DNA from: Anaerococcus sp.
GTDB lineage: Bacteria > Bacillota > Clostridia > Tissierellales > Peptoniphilaceae
Assembly: GCA_022780515.1 (NCBI GenBank)
Contig: JALEUV010000066.1
Coordinates: 1-64,000 of the forward strand
Direction of reading: 5' to 3'
Length of the DNA: 64,000 nucleotides
Shown here: positions 16,387 through 24,995 of the stretch, piece after piece
Layout: each line of letters starts with the position of its first letter
How positions within the stretch are numbered: position 1 is the stretch's first letter
Program-made: the position numbers and the translations under genes
Notes under the pieces: generated by a model
Told to the model about the DNA's origin: nothing
What the model saw: the letters and a program-made list of their open reading frames with translations, nothing else
Database searches by the model: none

Positions 16387-17314
16387 TATATGTTTTATGG
16401 GAAGTCCGAAGTTTGCTTTGCAGACTTTGGATATTCTTTATTATGATAAAAATTTTGATATAAAATTAGTTGTTTCTGCACCTGATAAGAAAAGATCCAG
16501 GGGCAAGGTCACACCAACTCCTATCAAGGAATATGCCTTGGATAAAGGACTTGATGTAATAACACCAGATAGCGTAAATACTGATGAATTTGTAGAGGAA
16601 CTCCAAAAAAGAGAAATCGATTTTATAGTCGTGGTTGCCTTTGGACAATTGATAGGCAAAAAACTTTTAGATGTCTATGAGGACAGGATAATTAACCTCC
16701 ACCCATCTCTCCTACCGAAATACAGGGGAGCAAGTCCTATGCAATTTAGCCTACTTAATGGAGAAAAAATAACAGCTGCGACCTCTATGCTTATAGAAAA
16801 GGGCATGGATAGTGGGGATATTCTTATTCAAAGGGAAGTTCCTATCGATGATGACGAAGACTACTTTGACCTAGAAGAAAGGCTTAGCCAAGTAGGAGCT
16901 GAAGCTATTAGGGATAGCTTGCTTAATTTTGATAAGGTTTATGCTAAAAGAATTAAGCAAAATGATGAAGAAGCTACTTATTGTACCAAGATTACAAAGG
17001 ATATGGGAAAGATTGATTGGAATAAATTATCTGATGAGATAGTCAATAAAGTACGTGCCTTTGTAGAATATCCTGTGGCTTTTTTCACCTACCAAGGTAA
17101 AAATTTGAAGGTTCATAAGGCTAAAGTCCTTAGTGGCTATGAGGCCAATCCTTCCTATGTATACAAGGCAAATCCCAAAGAAGGACTAATCATAGGAACT
17201 GGCGATGGGGCAATAGAAATTAAGACCATCCAAGCTCCTGGCAAGAAAGCCATGGCAAGCGAGGCCTTCCTTTTGGGAAATAAAATCGGAGAAAAGAAAA
17301 AATTAGATGAATGA
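16379..17314 (+). CDS. fmt: Methionyl-tRNA formyltransferase
   Basis: Fmt formylates initiator methionyl-tRNA using 10-formyl-tetrahydrofolate. The N-terminal Rossmann-like domain shows FMGSPKFAL and the catalytic loop region VVVAFGQLIGKKLLD with NLHPSLLPKYRGASP (Asn, His) and the active-site Asp in EKGMDSGDIL. A C-terminal OB-like domain starts near residue 205 (GKIDWNK). Length 311 aa is typical. Overlaps def by eight bases and rsmB by eight bases. Confidence 0.98.
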   Translation: MINICFMGSPKFALQTLDILYYDKNFDIKLVVSAPDKKRSRGKVTPTPIKEYALDKGLDVITPDSVNTDEFVEELQKREIDFIVVVAFGQLIGKKLLDVYEDRIINLHPSLLPKYRGASPMQFSLLNGEKITAATSMLIEKGMDSGDILIQREVPIDDDEDYFDLEERLSQVGAEAIRDSLLNFDKVYAKRIKQNDEEATYCTKITKDMGKIDWNKLSDEIVNKVRAFVEYPVAFFTYQGKNLKVHKAKVLSGYEANPSYVYKANPKEGLIIGTGDGAIEIKTIQAPGKKAMASEAFLLGNKIGEKKKLDE

Positions 17315-18587
17315 CTTAGATTTAGTTTTTAAGATTTTAGAAAATGTTCTATATAAGGATAAGAAAAGTAACGAAGAAATAAACCTAGCAGCCTACAAGG
17401 CTGATAACCTATCCTATGTAACTAGGCTGGTCTATGGAGTATTGGAAAATAAAATTTACCTAGACTATATGATTGATAAGCTATCTAGTGTAAAAATAAA
17501 GAAAATCCACAAAAATGTCCTTATAATCCTGGAAATGGGATTTTATAATATACATTTCCTTAACACTAAGGACTATGTCACAGTAGATAAGCTAGTTGAC
17601 TTAACTAAGTCAAAGAATAAAAGATCTGCTGGTTTTGTCAATGCTATCCTAAGAAATTTTATTAGAAATGAAGATGAAATAAGTAAAATTAAGATAAGTG
17701 ATGATTTAAAATCCCTATCAGTAAGATATTCCATGCCCTTAGAAATAAGCTCATATATAAATGAGGCCTATGGGATAGACTATACCAAAAATTTCTTAAG
17801 GTATGTTAACACCTACCAAGACCTAAGTATAAGGGTCAACAAGCTAAAGACGACCAAGGAAGATCTAAAAAAATCCCTAGAAGAAAAGGACTATGAGATA
17901 GAAGAATCTAATATATCACCCAATGCCCTTAAGGTCAAAAATCCTGCTGGCCTTGTAGAAGATGATTTATTTACCGATGGCTATTTTACAGTCCAAAATG
18001 ATGCTAGCATGAAGGTTGTAGAAGTCTTAGATCCTAAAGAAAATACCAGGATACTTGACCTTTGTGCAGCACCAGGGACCAAGACATCTTATATAGGAGA
18101 GTACACCAAGAACAGTGCAGATATTACAGCTAATGACCTAAGTGAGAAAAAACTTTCCCTAATAGATCAAAATATAAATAGACTAGGCCTTAAAAATATA
18201 AAACTTGTTAGCTTTGATGGAGCAGACTTTAATGAACCTCTAGCAAATGCTTTTGATTATGTCCTAGTAGATGCACCTTGCTCCGGCCTTGGTCTTATGG
18301 CGAGGAAAGTTGAAATCCGATACAACAGGACTGTAGATGATATTAAAAACCTGGCAAGCCTTCAAAGAAAGATCTTAGACCAGGCCATTAGATACTTAAA
18401 GCAAGGAGGCTACCTAGTCTTTTCGACTTGTACCCTAGGGCCTTTAGAAAATAAGGACAATTTTAATTATTTGAAGGCTAAGGCTAATTTGGATCTAGTA
18501 AATATAGATGGCAAGGAATATATTGAGTTTGTACCATTTATAGATAATACTGACGGATTTTTTATAAGTAAATTTAGGAAGAAATGA
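17307..18587 (+). CDS. rsmB: 16S rRNA m5C967 methyltransferase
   Basis: RsmB (Sun/Fmu) methylates C967 of 16S rRNA. The first 130 residues form a NusB-like RNA-binding domain (VTRLVYGVLENKIYLDYMI, VNAILRNF). The SAM-binding domain has LDLCAAPGTKTSYI, the catalytic cysteine loops VDAPCSGLGLM and FSTCTLGPLENKDN. Length 426 aa fits. The start overlaps fmt by eight bases; rlmN follows after one base. Two rRNA modification genes thus sit next to the initiation genes, the standard Bacillota order. Confidence 0.97.
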   Translation: MNDLDLVFKILENVLYKDKKSNEEINLAAYKADNLSYVTRLVYGVLENKIYLDYMIDKLSSVKIKKIHKNVLIILEMGFYNIHFLNTKDYVTVDKLVDLTKSKNKRSAGFVNAILRNFIRNEDEISKIKISDDLKSLSVRYSMPLEISSYINEAYGIDYTKNFLRYVNTYQDLSIRVNKLKTTKEDLKKSLEEKDYEIEESNISPNALKVKNPAGLVEDDLFTDGYFTVQNDASMKVVEVLDPKENTRILDLCAAPGTKTSYIGEYTKNSADITANDLSEKKLSLIDQNINRLGLKNIKLVSFDGADFNEPLANAFDYVLVDAPCSGLGLMARKVEIRYNRTVDDIKNLASLQRKILDQAIRYLKQGGYLVFSTCTLGPLENKDNFNYLKAKANLDLVNIDGKEYIEFVPFIDNTDGFFISKFRKK

Positions 18588-18588
18588 G

Positions 18589-19614
18589 ATGAGAGTTACC
18601 ATTAATGATAAAACTTTAGAAGAGCTTGAGGAGCTTTTCCTAAAAAAAGGCTACCAAAAATTTAGGGCCAAACAAGTTTTTAGGCAAATTCATGTAAACA
18701 AGGTCAATGACTTTGACCAAATGACTGACTTAAGCAAGGATATGAGAGAAGAGCTTAGTCAAAAGTTCTATTTTCCATCAGTTAAAATGGAGGAAGAATT
18801 TGTATCAAAGATCGATTCTACCAAAAAATATCTCCTAAGCCTTGATGATGGCAATATAATTGAAGCTGTCTTTATGGACTATGAATCAAGGAAGACTATC
18901 TGTATTTCTTCACAAGTTGGCTGTAGGATGGGGTGCAAATTCTGTGCCTCTACCAAAAAAGGCCTTGAAAGAAACCTCACAGCCGGAGAAATCCTAGAAG
19001 AAGTATATGAACTTGAAAGAATAAATGGAGATATTAACAATATTGTAATAATGGGGATAGGAGAACCCCTTGATAATTTTAAAAATATTACCAAGTTTAT
19101 TTCTCTAATAACCGATGAAAGGGGAAGGAATTTATCCCATAGGTCAATAACCCTATCGACTTCGGGTCTAGTACCAAAGATTTATGAATTGGCTGATATG
19201 GATATTGACGTAAATTTGGCTTTATCACTCCACTATGCGAGTGATGAAAAAAGACGTAAGTTTATGCCTATAGCCAACAAATATTCTATAAGGCAACTGA
19301 TAAAGGCTTGTGATTATTACCTTGATAAGACCAAGAGAAGGGTTAGCTTTGAATATGTAGTAATAGACGGAGTTAATAATTTAGATGATGATGTCAATAA
19401 TTTAGTAAGTCTATTTGCCGGTAAGAATATCCATATAAACCTTATACCGCTAAACCCTATAGAAGAATTTGCCTATGGAAAACCTAAAAATTCTGCCCTA
19501 CGAGACTTTAGAGATAAACTTTCTAGAAAAAAACTTAATGCAACCATAAGAAGGTCCATGGGATCAGATATAGATGCTTCTTGTGGCCAGTTAAGAAATA
19601 ATTATGCGAGGTAA
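18589..19614 (+). CDS. rlmN: Dual-specificity 23S rRNA / tRNA A2 methyltransferase RlmN
   Basis: RlmN is a radical SAM enzyme that adds a C2 methyl to A2503 of 23S rRNA and A37 of some tRNAs. The cluster motif CRMGCKFC lies near residue 110 and is followed by GIGEPLDNF and the HRSITLSTSGL segment. The conserved C-terminal cysteine that carries the methyl intermediate is present in DASCGQL, close to the end of the 341 residues. The ATG is one base after the rsmB stop and overlaps nothing; prpC starts two bases after the rlmN stop. Confidence 0.98.
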   Translation: MRVTINDKTLEELEELFLKKGYQKFRAKQVFRQIHVNKVNDFDQMTDLSKDMREELSQKFYFPSVKMEEEFVSKIDSTKKYLLSLDDGNIIEAVFMDYESRKTICISSQVGCRMGCKFCASTKKGLERNLTAGEILEEVYELERINGDINNIVIMGIGEPLDNFKNITKFISLITDERGRNLSHRSITLSTSGLVPKIYELADMDIDVNLALSLHYASDEKRRKFMPIANKYSIRQLIKACDYYLDKTKRRVSFEYVVIDGVNNLDDDVNNLVSLFAGKNIHINLIPLNPIEEFAYGKPKNSALRDFRDKLSRKKLNATIRRSMGSDIDASCGQLRNNYAR

Positions 19615-19616
19615 GC

Positions 19617-20342
19617 ATGAAATTTAGTACGATATCGAATATAGGTAAGCACCGAAAACTAAATGAAGATTACTATGGCAACCTTGAGAAGGGTGATCTA
19701 GATTTTTTCATCGTGGCTGACGGAATGGGAGGTCACTCTAATGGGGAAGTGGCAAGTAAACTTGCTAGCAAAATTTATATAGATTTTGCCCAAAATGAAG
19801 AGATAGATTCCTACGATTCTTATCTAGACTTCCAGGAGGAGGCTCTTAGAAGGGCTAATAAGGAAATTTATAACCTAGCAGCCTCTGAAGATGGCTTAAA
19901 GATGGGGACAACTGCGGTTTGCCTTATAATAGATAAGAAAGAAAAAAAGTACTATATAAGCCACCTGGGAGATTCTAGGATCTATATATTTAGAGATGGT
20001 GAAATTTTTTATAAGACTCGTGATCATAGTCTTTTAAATGACCTATTGGATTCAGGATCACTAACAGAAGATGAGGCAAAAAACTTTAAAAACAAATCTG
20101 CAATAACTAAGGCTGTAGGAATCGAAGAAGAGATTAGTCCTGAAAGTTGTCTTGTAGATATGAAGGAAAATGATAAGCTTCTAATATTTACAGACGGCTT
20201 GTCGAATGAACTAGATGATATGGAAATTAGGGCAATAGTGAATGAAAATACTGATGTATATGAGATTTCAACTAAGCTTATTAAACTTGCCCTAGATAAG
20301 GGTGGTCACGACAATATAACTGTGACTACTATTTTGATATGA
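19617..20342 (+). CDS. prpC: PP2C-type Ser/Thr protein phosphatase
   Basis: This manganese-dependent phosphatase reverses the action of the PASTA kinase encoded next. Motifs are complete: LNEDYYG near the N-terminus, FIVADGMGGHSNGEVAS, GTTAVCLII, SHLGDSRIY, and the last aspartates in FTDGLSNELDD and GGHDNITVTTIL. Length 241 aa matches Stp/PrpC. The stop overlaps the kinase's first possible ATG by four bases, and the pair is a standard unit in Bacillota, controlling cell-wall growth and translation factors. Confidence 0.97.
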   Translation: MKFSTISNIGKHRKLNEDYYGNLEKGDLDFFIVADGMGGHSNGEVASKLASKIYIDFAQNEEIDSYDSYLDFQEEALRRANKEIYNLAASEDGLKMGTTAVCLIIDKKEKKYYISHLGDSRIYIFRDGEIFYKTRDHSLLNDLLDSGSLTEDEAKNFKNKSAITKAVGIEEEISPESCLVDMKENDKLLIFTDGLSNELDDMEIRAIVNENTDVYEISTKLIKLALDKGGHDNITVTTILI

Positions 20343-22267
20343 GAGGGAATATGGAAAAGATAATTTTGGACAATAGGTACGAGATTATTGAACAAGTCGG
20401 CGTAGGAGGTATGGCCAATGTCTACAAGGCAAAAGATAGGCTTCTTGATAGGATTGTAGCCATCAAAGTATTGAAGGACCAATACGCTGAAGACGATGAG
20501 TTCTTAAAGAAGTTTAATAACGAAGCTCAATCAGCTGCCAAGTTAAACCATGTCAATATCGTTAATGTCTACGATATAGGAGAAGATATGGTATTAGGTC
20601 GCAAGCTTTATTACATTGTAATGGAATATGTGGAGGGGACTACCCTAAAGGATTTAATTGATAAGGAAGGTAGACTTTCTAATCATGATATCACTGATTA
20701 TTCCATCCAGATAGCACAGGCATTAAAATCAGCCCACGAGTCAGGCATTATCCACAGGGATATCAAACCTCAAAATATAATGATAGATAAGTATGGTCTT
20801 GCTAAGGTTACAGATTTTGGTATAGCAAGGGTTTCATCCAATGCGACCATTACATATACATCTTCTATCCTAGGGACTGTTCATTATATTTCGCCTGAAC
20901 AAGCCAAGGGAAAGATAGTAGATGAAAAGAGCGACCTCTACTCTCTTGGAGCTGTAATGTATGAGATGGCAACAGGTAGGGTTCCTTTTGATGCTGATAA
21001 TTCTGTTGGAATTGCAGTAATGCATATCCAAGATAAACCAAGAGATGCGAGGGAAATAAATCCATCCCTATCTGATAAATTAAATAGTATCATAATGAAG
21101 CTGTTAGAAAAGGATCCTTCAAATAGGTACCTTAGTGCCAAGGACTTAATAACTGCCTTAGAGGGAAATCTTGTAAGGGTAAATGAAACACCTCCTTCTG
21201 ATACAGCAAGGATTCCAATAAGGGTCATGGAAGATAAAAAAGAAGATACCGAGGCAATCTATGTTTCAGCTAGTGAGGATAGGGACGATAAGGAGAAGAA
21301 AAAGCCAATAAAGGTCTTGCCTATAGCCCTAGTAGCCCTTCTCTTAGTCTTACTAGTGGCTTTCTTACTAACAAGGCCTAATAAAGATAAGATTGAAGTT
21401 CCGACTGTTATAAACCTAAACCAAGATATGGCAGTTAGGGAGCTAGAAAAAAGAGGCTTCAAGGCTAATATATTAAGAACTGAAGAGAGTGATGAATATG
21501 ACAAAGGTAAAGTCATGAAGCAAGACCCTAATTCAAGTGTCTTGGTAGAACCTGGTACTACTGTAAACTTGGTAATTTCTGAGGGAAGGGAAGTAAATGT
21601 AGTCGACCTATCAGGTCTAAATATAAATAACGCTGAGGAGGCCCTAAAAGAAATAGGACTTTCAATAGGTAGAACAACTACAGAATATTCTGATACTGTA
21701 GAAAAAGATATGATAATTAGGCAAGACCCTAAGCCAGACTCTAAGGTTCAAACAGGAACAAAAGTCGATATTGTAATATCTTCAGGACCAGAAGAAAAGA
21801 TAGAAAATACCACTGTTCCTAACTTAGTTGGGGTCGAAGAAAATACTGCCTACGACCTAATTAACCAATTTGGCTTGTCAATTAGAAATGTTGAGTACAA
21901 GGAGAGCGAAGAATATGAAGAGGGCCTTGTAATTAGCCAATCAATATCAGAAGGTACGGAAGTCGCTATGGGATCAGCAATAGACCTAGTAGTATCTACA
22001 GGCAAAAAAGAAGAAGAAAAGGAAGAAAATCAAGTCAAGAACGTAGATTTGAGACTAACAATCAATACTGAAAATGACACATTTAATGTCAAGATTTACA
22101 AACTAGATGAAAATAAAGCTAGGACAGATTTGATGTACAATGAAGATAAATCAAAGGAAGATTTAACAGAAGAGGGAATATTAAACCTTAACTTCAAGGC
22201 AATCCTAAATACAAACTTTGAAGTAGTAGTAGATGATGAGTCTTATGGAGTGTATACAGTAAATTGA
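20339..22267 (+). CDS. prkC: PASTA-domain Ser/Thr protein kinase
   Basis: A membrane kinase sensing muropeptides or lipid II. Residues 1-270 are the kinase: glycine loop VGVGGMANVYKAKD, catalytic Lys in VAIKVLK, HRDIKPQNIMI, DFGIARV and the SPEQAKG segment. A membrane helix lies near 328-347. Three PASTA repeats follow, beginning IEVPTVINL, VNVVDLSGL and TTVPNLVGV. About 75 further residues form an extra C-terminal domain of strand-like pattern. Start may be ATG 20339 (overlap with prpC) or 20351, which has GAGAGGG just before it. The stop overlaps the rsgA TTG. Confidence 0.97.
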   Translation: MRGNMEKIILDNRYEIIEQVGVGGMANVYKAKDRLLDRIVAIKVLKDQYAEDDEFLKKFNNEAQSAAKLNHVNIVNVYDIGEDMVLGRKLYYIVMEYVEGTTLKDLIDKEGRLSNHDITDYSIQIAQALKSAHESGIIHRDIKPQNIMIDKYGLAKVTDFGIARVSSNATITYTSSILGTVHYISPEQAKGKIVDEKSDLYSLGAVMYEMATGRVPFDADNSVGIAVMHIQDKPRDAREINPSLSDKLNSIIMKLLEKDPSNRYLSAKDLITALEGNLVRVNETPPSDTARIPIRVMEDKKEDTEAIYVSASEDRDDKEKKKPIKVLPIALVALLLVLLVAFLLTRPNKDKIEVPTVINLNQDMAVRELEKRGFKANILRTEESDEYDKGKVMKQDPNSSVLVEPGTTVNLVISEGREVNVVDLSGLNINNAEEALKEIGLSIGRTTTEYSDTVEKDMIIRQDPKPDSKVQTGTKVDIVISSGPEEKIENTTVPNLVGVEENTAYDLINQFGLSIRNVEYKESEEYEEGLVISQSISEGTEVAMGSAIDLVVSTGKKEEEKEENQVKNVDLRLTINTENDTFNVKIYKLDENKARTDLMYNEDKSKEDLTEEGILNLNFKAILNTNFEVVVDDESYGVYTVN

Positions 22268-23136
22268 AAACAGGGAAAATTATAAAAACACAAAAAGACA
22301 TATACTATTTAGATGTAGATGGTCAGACCTACCTATGTAAGGCTAGGGGTAACTTTAGAGTTAAGGGAGTTAAGCCCCTAGTAGGAGATAGGGCGGAGAT
22401 TGAAGTAACTGGAGATAGGGAAGGCTATATCAAAAATATAATTGATAGGAAAAATGAAATCAAAAGACCTAATATAGCAAATGTCGACCAACTTTTGTTA
22501 TTTGTTACAATCAAAAATCCTCCCCTTAACCTCCTAAGACTTGATAAGTACTTATCAATGTGCGAATTTATAGATATAGATGTTGTAATCATCTTATCTA
22601 AGTCAGACCTTGCAAGTGAAAAAGAAATCGAAGAATTTAGGGAGATTTATCAAAATATTCCCTATGAGCTTTTAGTTTTAGATAATTATAATTCTTTCCC
22701 CAAGGATAGGATTTTAGCGATACTTAATGGAAAAACCTCGGCCTTATCTGGAGCATCAGGGGTTGGTAAGTCTACTTTTCTAAATAACTTGGTAGATGAA
22801 GATATAGAAATCGGATCAATTTCTGAAAAGCTTAAGAGGGGCAAGAATACCACAAGGCATACCGAAATTTTTAAGGTGAATGAGGACTCCTATATTTTTG
22901 ATACACCAGGCTTTGATTCCTTTGATATAGACTTTATAGAAGACGAGGCTGATCTAAAATACACCTTTAAGGAATTTGACAATTCATCCTGTAAGTTTAA
23001 TAATTGCAACCATATAAATGAACCCCAATGTAAGGTCAAGGAAGAATTAGACCAAGGCCTTATTGCAGGGTCAAGGTATGAGAACTACTTGTCCTTATTT
23101 AATGATATAAAAAAAAGGAGAGAAAACAAATGGTAG
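22264..23136 (+). CDS. rsgA: Ribosome small-subunit GTPase RsgA
   Basis: RsgA is a circularly permuted GTPase that checks 30S maturation. An N-terminal OB-fold (about 1-65) precedes the G domain in permuted order: a G4-like ILSKSDLA (SKSD in place of the common NKxD), then G1 GASGVGKSTFLNN, G3 DTPGFDS. The C-terminal zinc motif is CKFNNCNHINEPQC. Length 290 aa is usual. The start is TTG, overlapping the prkC TGA (TTGA). The 3' end overlaps rpe by seven bases. Confidence 0.96.
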   Translation: MKTGKIIKTQKDIYYLDVDGQTYLCKARGNFRVKGVKPLVGDRAEIEVTGDREGYIKNIIDRKNEIKRPNIANVDQLLLFVTIKNPPLNLLRLDKYLSMCEFIDIDVVIILSKSDLASEKEIEEFREIYQNIPYELLVLDNYNSFPKDRILAILNGKTSALSGASGVGKSTFLNNLVDEDIEIGSISEKLKRGKNTTRHTEIFKVNEDSYIFDTPGFDSFDIDFIEDEADLKYTFKEFDNSSCKFNNCNHINEPQCKVKEELDQGLIAGSRYENYLSLFNDIKKRRENKW

Positions 23137-23786
23137 AACTTAGTCCATCAATTTTATCTTGTAACTTTTCAAGACTCCAAGAAGACTTGGACCAAACCAA
23201 AAATACCAGGATAAAAATGCTCCATATAGATGTAATGGATGGCTTATTTGTCCCAAATATTTCCTTTGGTTTTAAGATAATTAGTGATATTAGGGATGAT
23301 AACGACTTATTTTTTGATACCCATCTTATGATTGAAAGACCGGAGAGGTACATAGAAGATTTTAAAAAAGCTGGATCTGACAGGATAACTTTCCATTACG
23401 AGGCTACTGATGATGTTAAGAAGGTTATTGACCTAATAAGGCAAAATAATATGGAAGTTGGCTTAACCCTAAAGCCAAAAACAGATCCAAGCCTTCTCTT
23501 GCCATATTTAAAGGATATAGACTTAATATTGGTTATGAGTGTAGAGCCAGGTTTTGGTGGACAGACCTTTATGGAAGATTCTATCGAGAGGATTAGATTC
23601 TTTAGGAAATATATTGATGATAGTAACCTAGTTACTAAAATCCAAGTAGATGGGGGCATAAAGACCACTAATGTCAAAAAAGTAATATATGCTGGATGTG
23701 ATGAAATAGTTTCAGGTTCTGATATCTTTGCTAAGGATGATATAAGGGGTCAAATCAAAAAATACTACGAAATTTTTGAAAGTTAA
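23130..23786 (+). CDS. rpe: Ribulose-phosphate 3-epimerase
   Basis: Rpe interconverts ribulose 5-phosphate and xylulose 5-phosphate in the pentose phosphate pathway. The TIM-barrel motifs are visible: LSPSILSCNF at the start, HIDVMDGLFVPNISFG with metal-binding His and Asp, THLMIERPE, VMSVEPGFGGQTF and VDGGI. Length 218 aa is normal. AAAGGAG lies inside the end of rsgA. It is the last gene of the def cluster; a bidirectional terminator follows. thiN, often next in other Bacillota, is absent. Confidence 0.97.
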   Translation: MVELSPSILSCNFSRLQEDLDQTKNTRIKMLHIDVMDGLFVPNISFGFKIISDIRDDNDLFFDTHLMIERPERYIEDFKKAGSDRITFHYEATDDVKKVIDLIRQNNMEVGLTLKPKTDPSLLLPYLKDIDLILVMSVEPGFGGQTFMEDSIERIRFFRKYIDDSNLVTKIQVDGGIKTTNVKKVIYAGCDEIVSGSDIFAKDDIRGQIKKYYEIFES

Positions 23787-23792
23787 AAAAAG

Positions 23793-23821
23793 ACGAGGCT
23801 TAGTAGAGGGCCTCGTTTTTT
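23793..23821. terminator. Bidirectional terminator between rpe and tRNA-Thr
   Basis: ACGAGGC and GCCTCGT form a stem with a ten-base loop. It is followed by six T on the plus strand and preceded by seven A plus a GA, giving a T tract on the minus strand, so it can end both the rpe transcript and the converging tRNA transcript. Confidence 0.88.
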
Positions 23822-23896
23822 GGAGCTAGAAACAGGACTTGAACCTGCAACCTACGGTTTACGATACCGGTGCTCTACCAATTGAGCTATTCTAGC
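23821..23896 (-). tRNA. tRNA-Thr (anticodon CGU)
   Basis: The minus strand folds into a complete 76-base tRNA with encoded CCA. Acceptor GCTAGAA pairs perfectly with TTCTAGC; the D arm is GCTC/GAGC with an AATTGGTA loop; the anticodon loop ATCGTAA gives anticodon CGT, reading ACG threonine; the T arm is GCAGG-TTCAAGT-CCTGT. The anticodon stem CCGGT/ACCGT has one C-U mismatch at its outer pair, slightly unusual. The discriminator base is U. It stands alone between converging operons and has its own promoter. Confidence 0.93.
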
Positions 23897-23907
23897 AGGT
23901 ATTAATT

Positions 23908-23936
23908 ATTATACCATAATTTTATCTTTTCCTTAA
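23908..23936 (-). promoter_or_regulatory. Promoter of tRNA-Thr
   Basis: On the minus strand TATAAT preceded by TGG (extended -10, TATGGTATAAT) ends 11 bases before the tRNA. The -35 region 17 bases further (TTAAGG) is poor, so the extended -10 probably carries recognition. Confidence 0.6.
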
Positions 23937-24076
23937 ATTTTATTATGTGTTATAATTATTATAATGATTTATATTTACCTTGCCCTATAAAATTTGTATT
24001 GAATTTCTAGGGAGGATTAATATTATCTTACATAGATTTTACAATCATAATTTATAATTTATGAAGGAGTTATTAA

Positions 24077-24982
24077 ATGATTTATTCAGTTATAGATATT
24101 GGTTCAAATACCATAAGGCTATCTGTTTTTAAAGTTAAGGGAGAAGGTGTAATTAACTTATTTAGTGAAAAGGAACAAGCTTCCCTAAGGTCTTACTTTA
24201 AGGATGGAATACTAAGTGAGAAGGGGATTAATAAGCTTATCGAAGTTTTGAAAATCTTTAAGAGTGTCATTGATAATTTTGATGAGATAGACAAGGTCTA
24301 CCCTTTTGCAACTGCAACTATAAGAAATTCTTCTAATAGAAATGAAATCCTCAAGAAGGTTAAGGATGAAGTAGGCTTTGATATTGAAATCCTATCTGGT
24401 GAGGAAGAAGCCAAGCTTGCTTTTATAGGAGCTAGCTCTTCTATAGATGTAAGTCGTGGAGTATTGACTGATATAGGCGGTGGTTCTAGCGAAGTTGTTA
24501 TAATTGATCATAGCAAGGTTATTAAATCTACATCTCTTGATATAGGTTCTTTATCAGCCTTTAACGATTATGTAAAGGGACTTCTAGTAAGTAAAGATGA
24601 AAAAAAAGATATAGATGAAGAGGTAAAAAAAGAACTGGCTGATAATAATATGTACAAGGAAGACCATGATATATTAGCTGCTGTAGGTGGCTCTGCGAGA
24701 GCTACTCTTAAGCTATACAACAACCAATATGACTTGTCACCTTCAAACTACGAGATGGAAGCTTCAAAGCTAAATGACCTAATAAAAGACACCCTAGCTA
24801 TGGAAGATAGGAACACCCTGGATCTAATCCTTAAAGTTAAGCCTGACAGGATTCATACCCTAGTACCTGGTATGATAATATTAAATAGGATAGCAAAATA
24901 TTTCTCCTGCAAAATAATCAACGTAAGTCAAACAGGAGTTAGGGAAGGATATATCTATAATAAGGCTCTAAAAGTAAAATAA
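24077..24982 (+). CDS. ppx: Exopolyphosphatase (Ppx/GppA family)
   Basis: Members hydrolyse inorganic polyphosphate from its end or convert pppGpp to ppGpp. The protein has the ASKHA fold signatures: DIGSNTIRLSVF at the start, TATIRNSSN, LSGEEEAKLAFIGA, and the second phosphate loop TDIGGGSSEVV. At 301 residues it is the short single-unit form without the C-terminal HD-like domain. The gene is directly upstream of ppk with a 13-base gap, which favours the polyphosphate function. GAAGGAG precedes ATG. The 180-base spacer before it contains several AT-rich boxes but no convincing full promoter. Confidence 0.9.
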   Translation: MIYSVIDIGSNTIRLSVFKVKGEGVINLFSEKEQASLRSYFKDGILSEKGINKLIEVLKIFKSVIDNFDEIDKVYPFATATIRNSSNRNEILKKVKDEVGFDIEILSGEEEAKLAFIGASSSIDVSRGVLTDIGGGSSEVVIIDHSKVIKSTSLDIGSLSAFNDYVKGLLVSKDEKKDIDEEVKKELADNNMYKEDHDILAAVGGSARATLKLYNNQYDLSPSNYEMEASKLNDLIKDTLAMEDRNTLDLILKVKPDRIHTLVPGMIILNRIAKYFSCKIINVSQTGVREGYIYNKALKVK

Positions 24983-24995
24983 GAAAGGATTTACA

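Noticed and set aside
20938-21228. Minus-strand ORF inside prkC
   Set aside because: Shadow of the kinase gene; no recognisable product, start signal or promoter.
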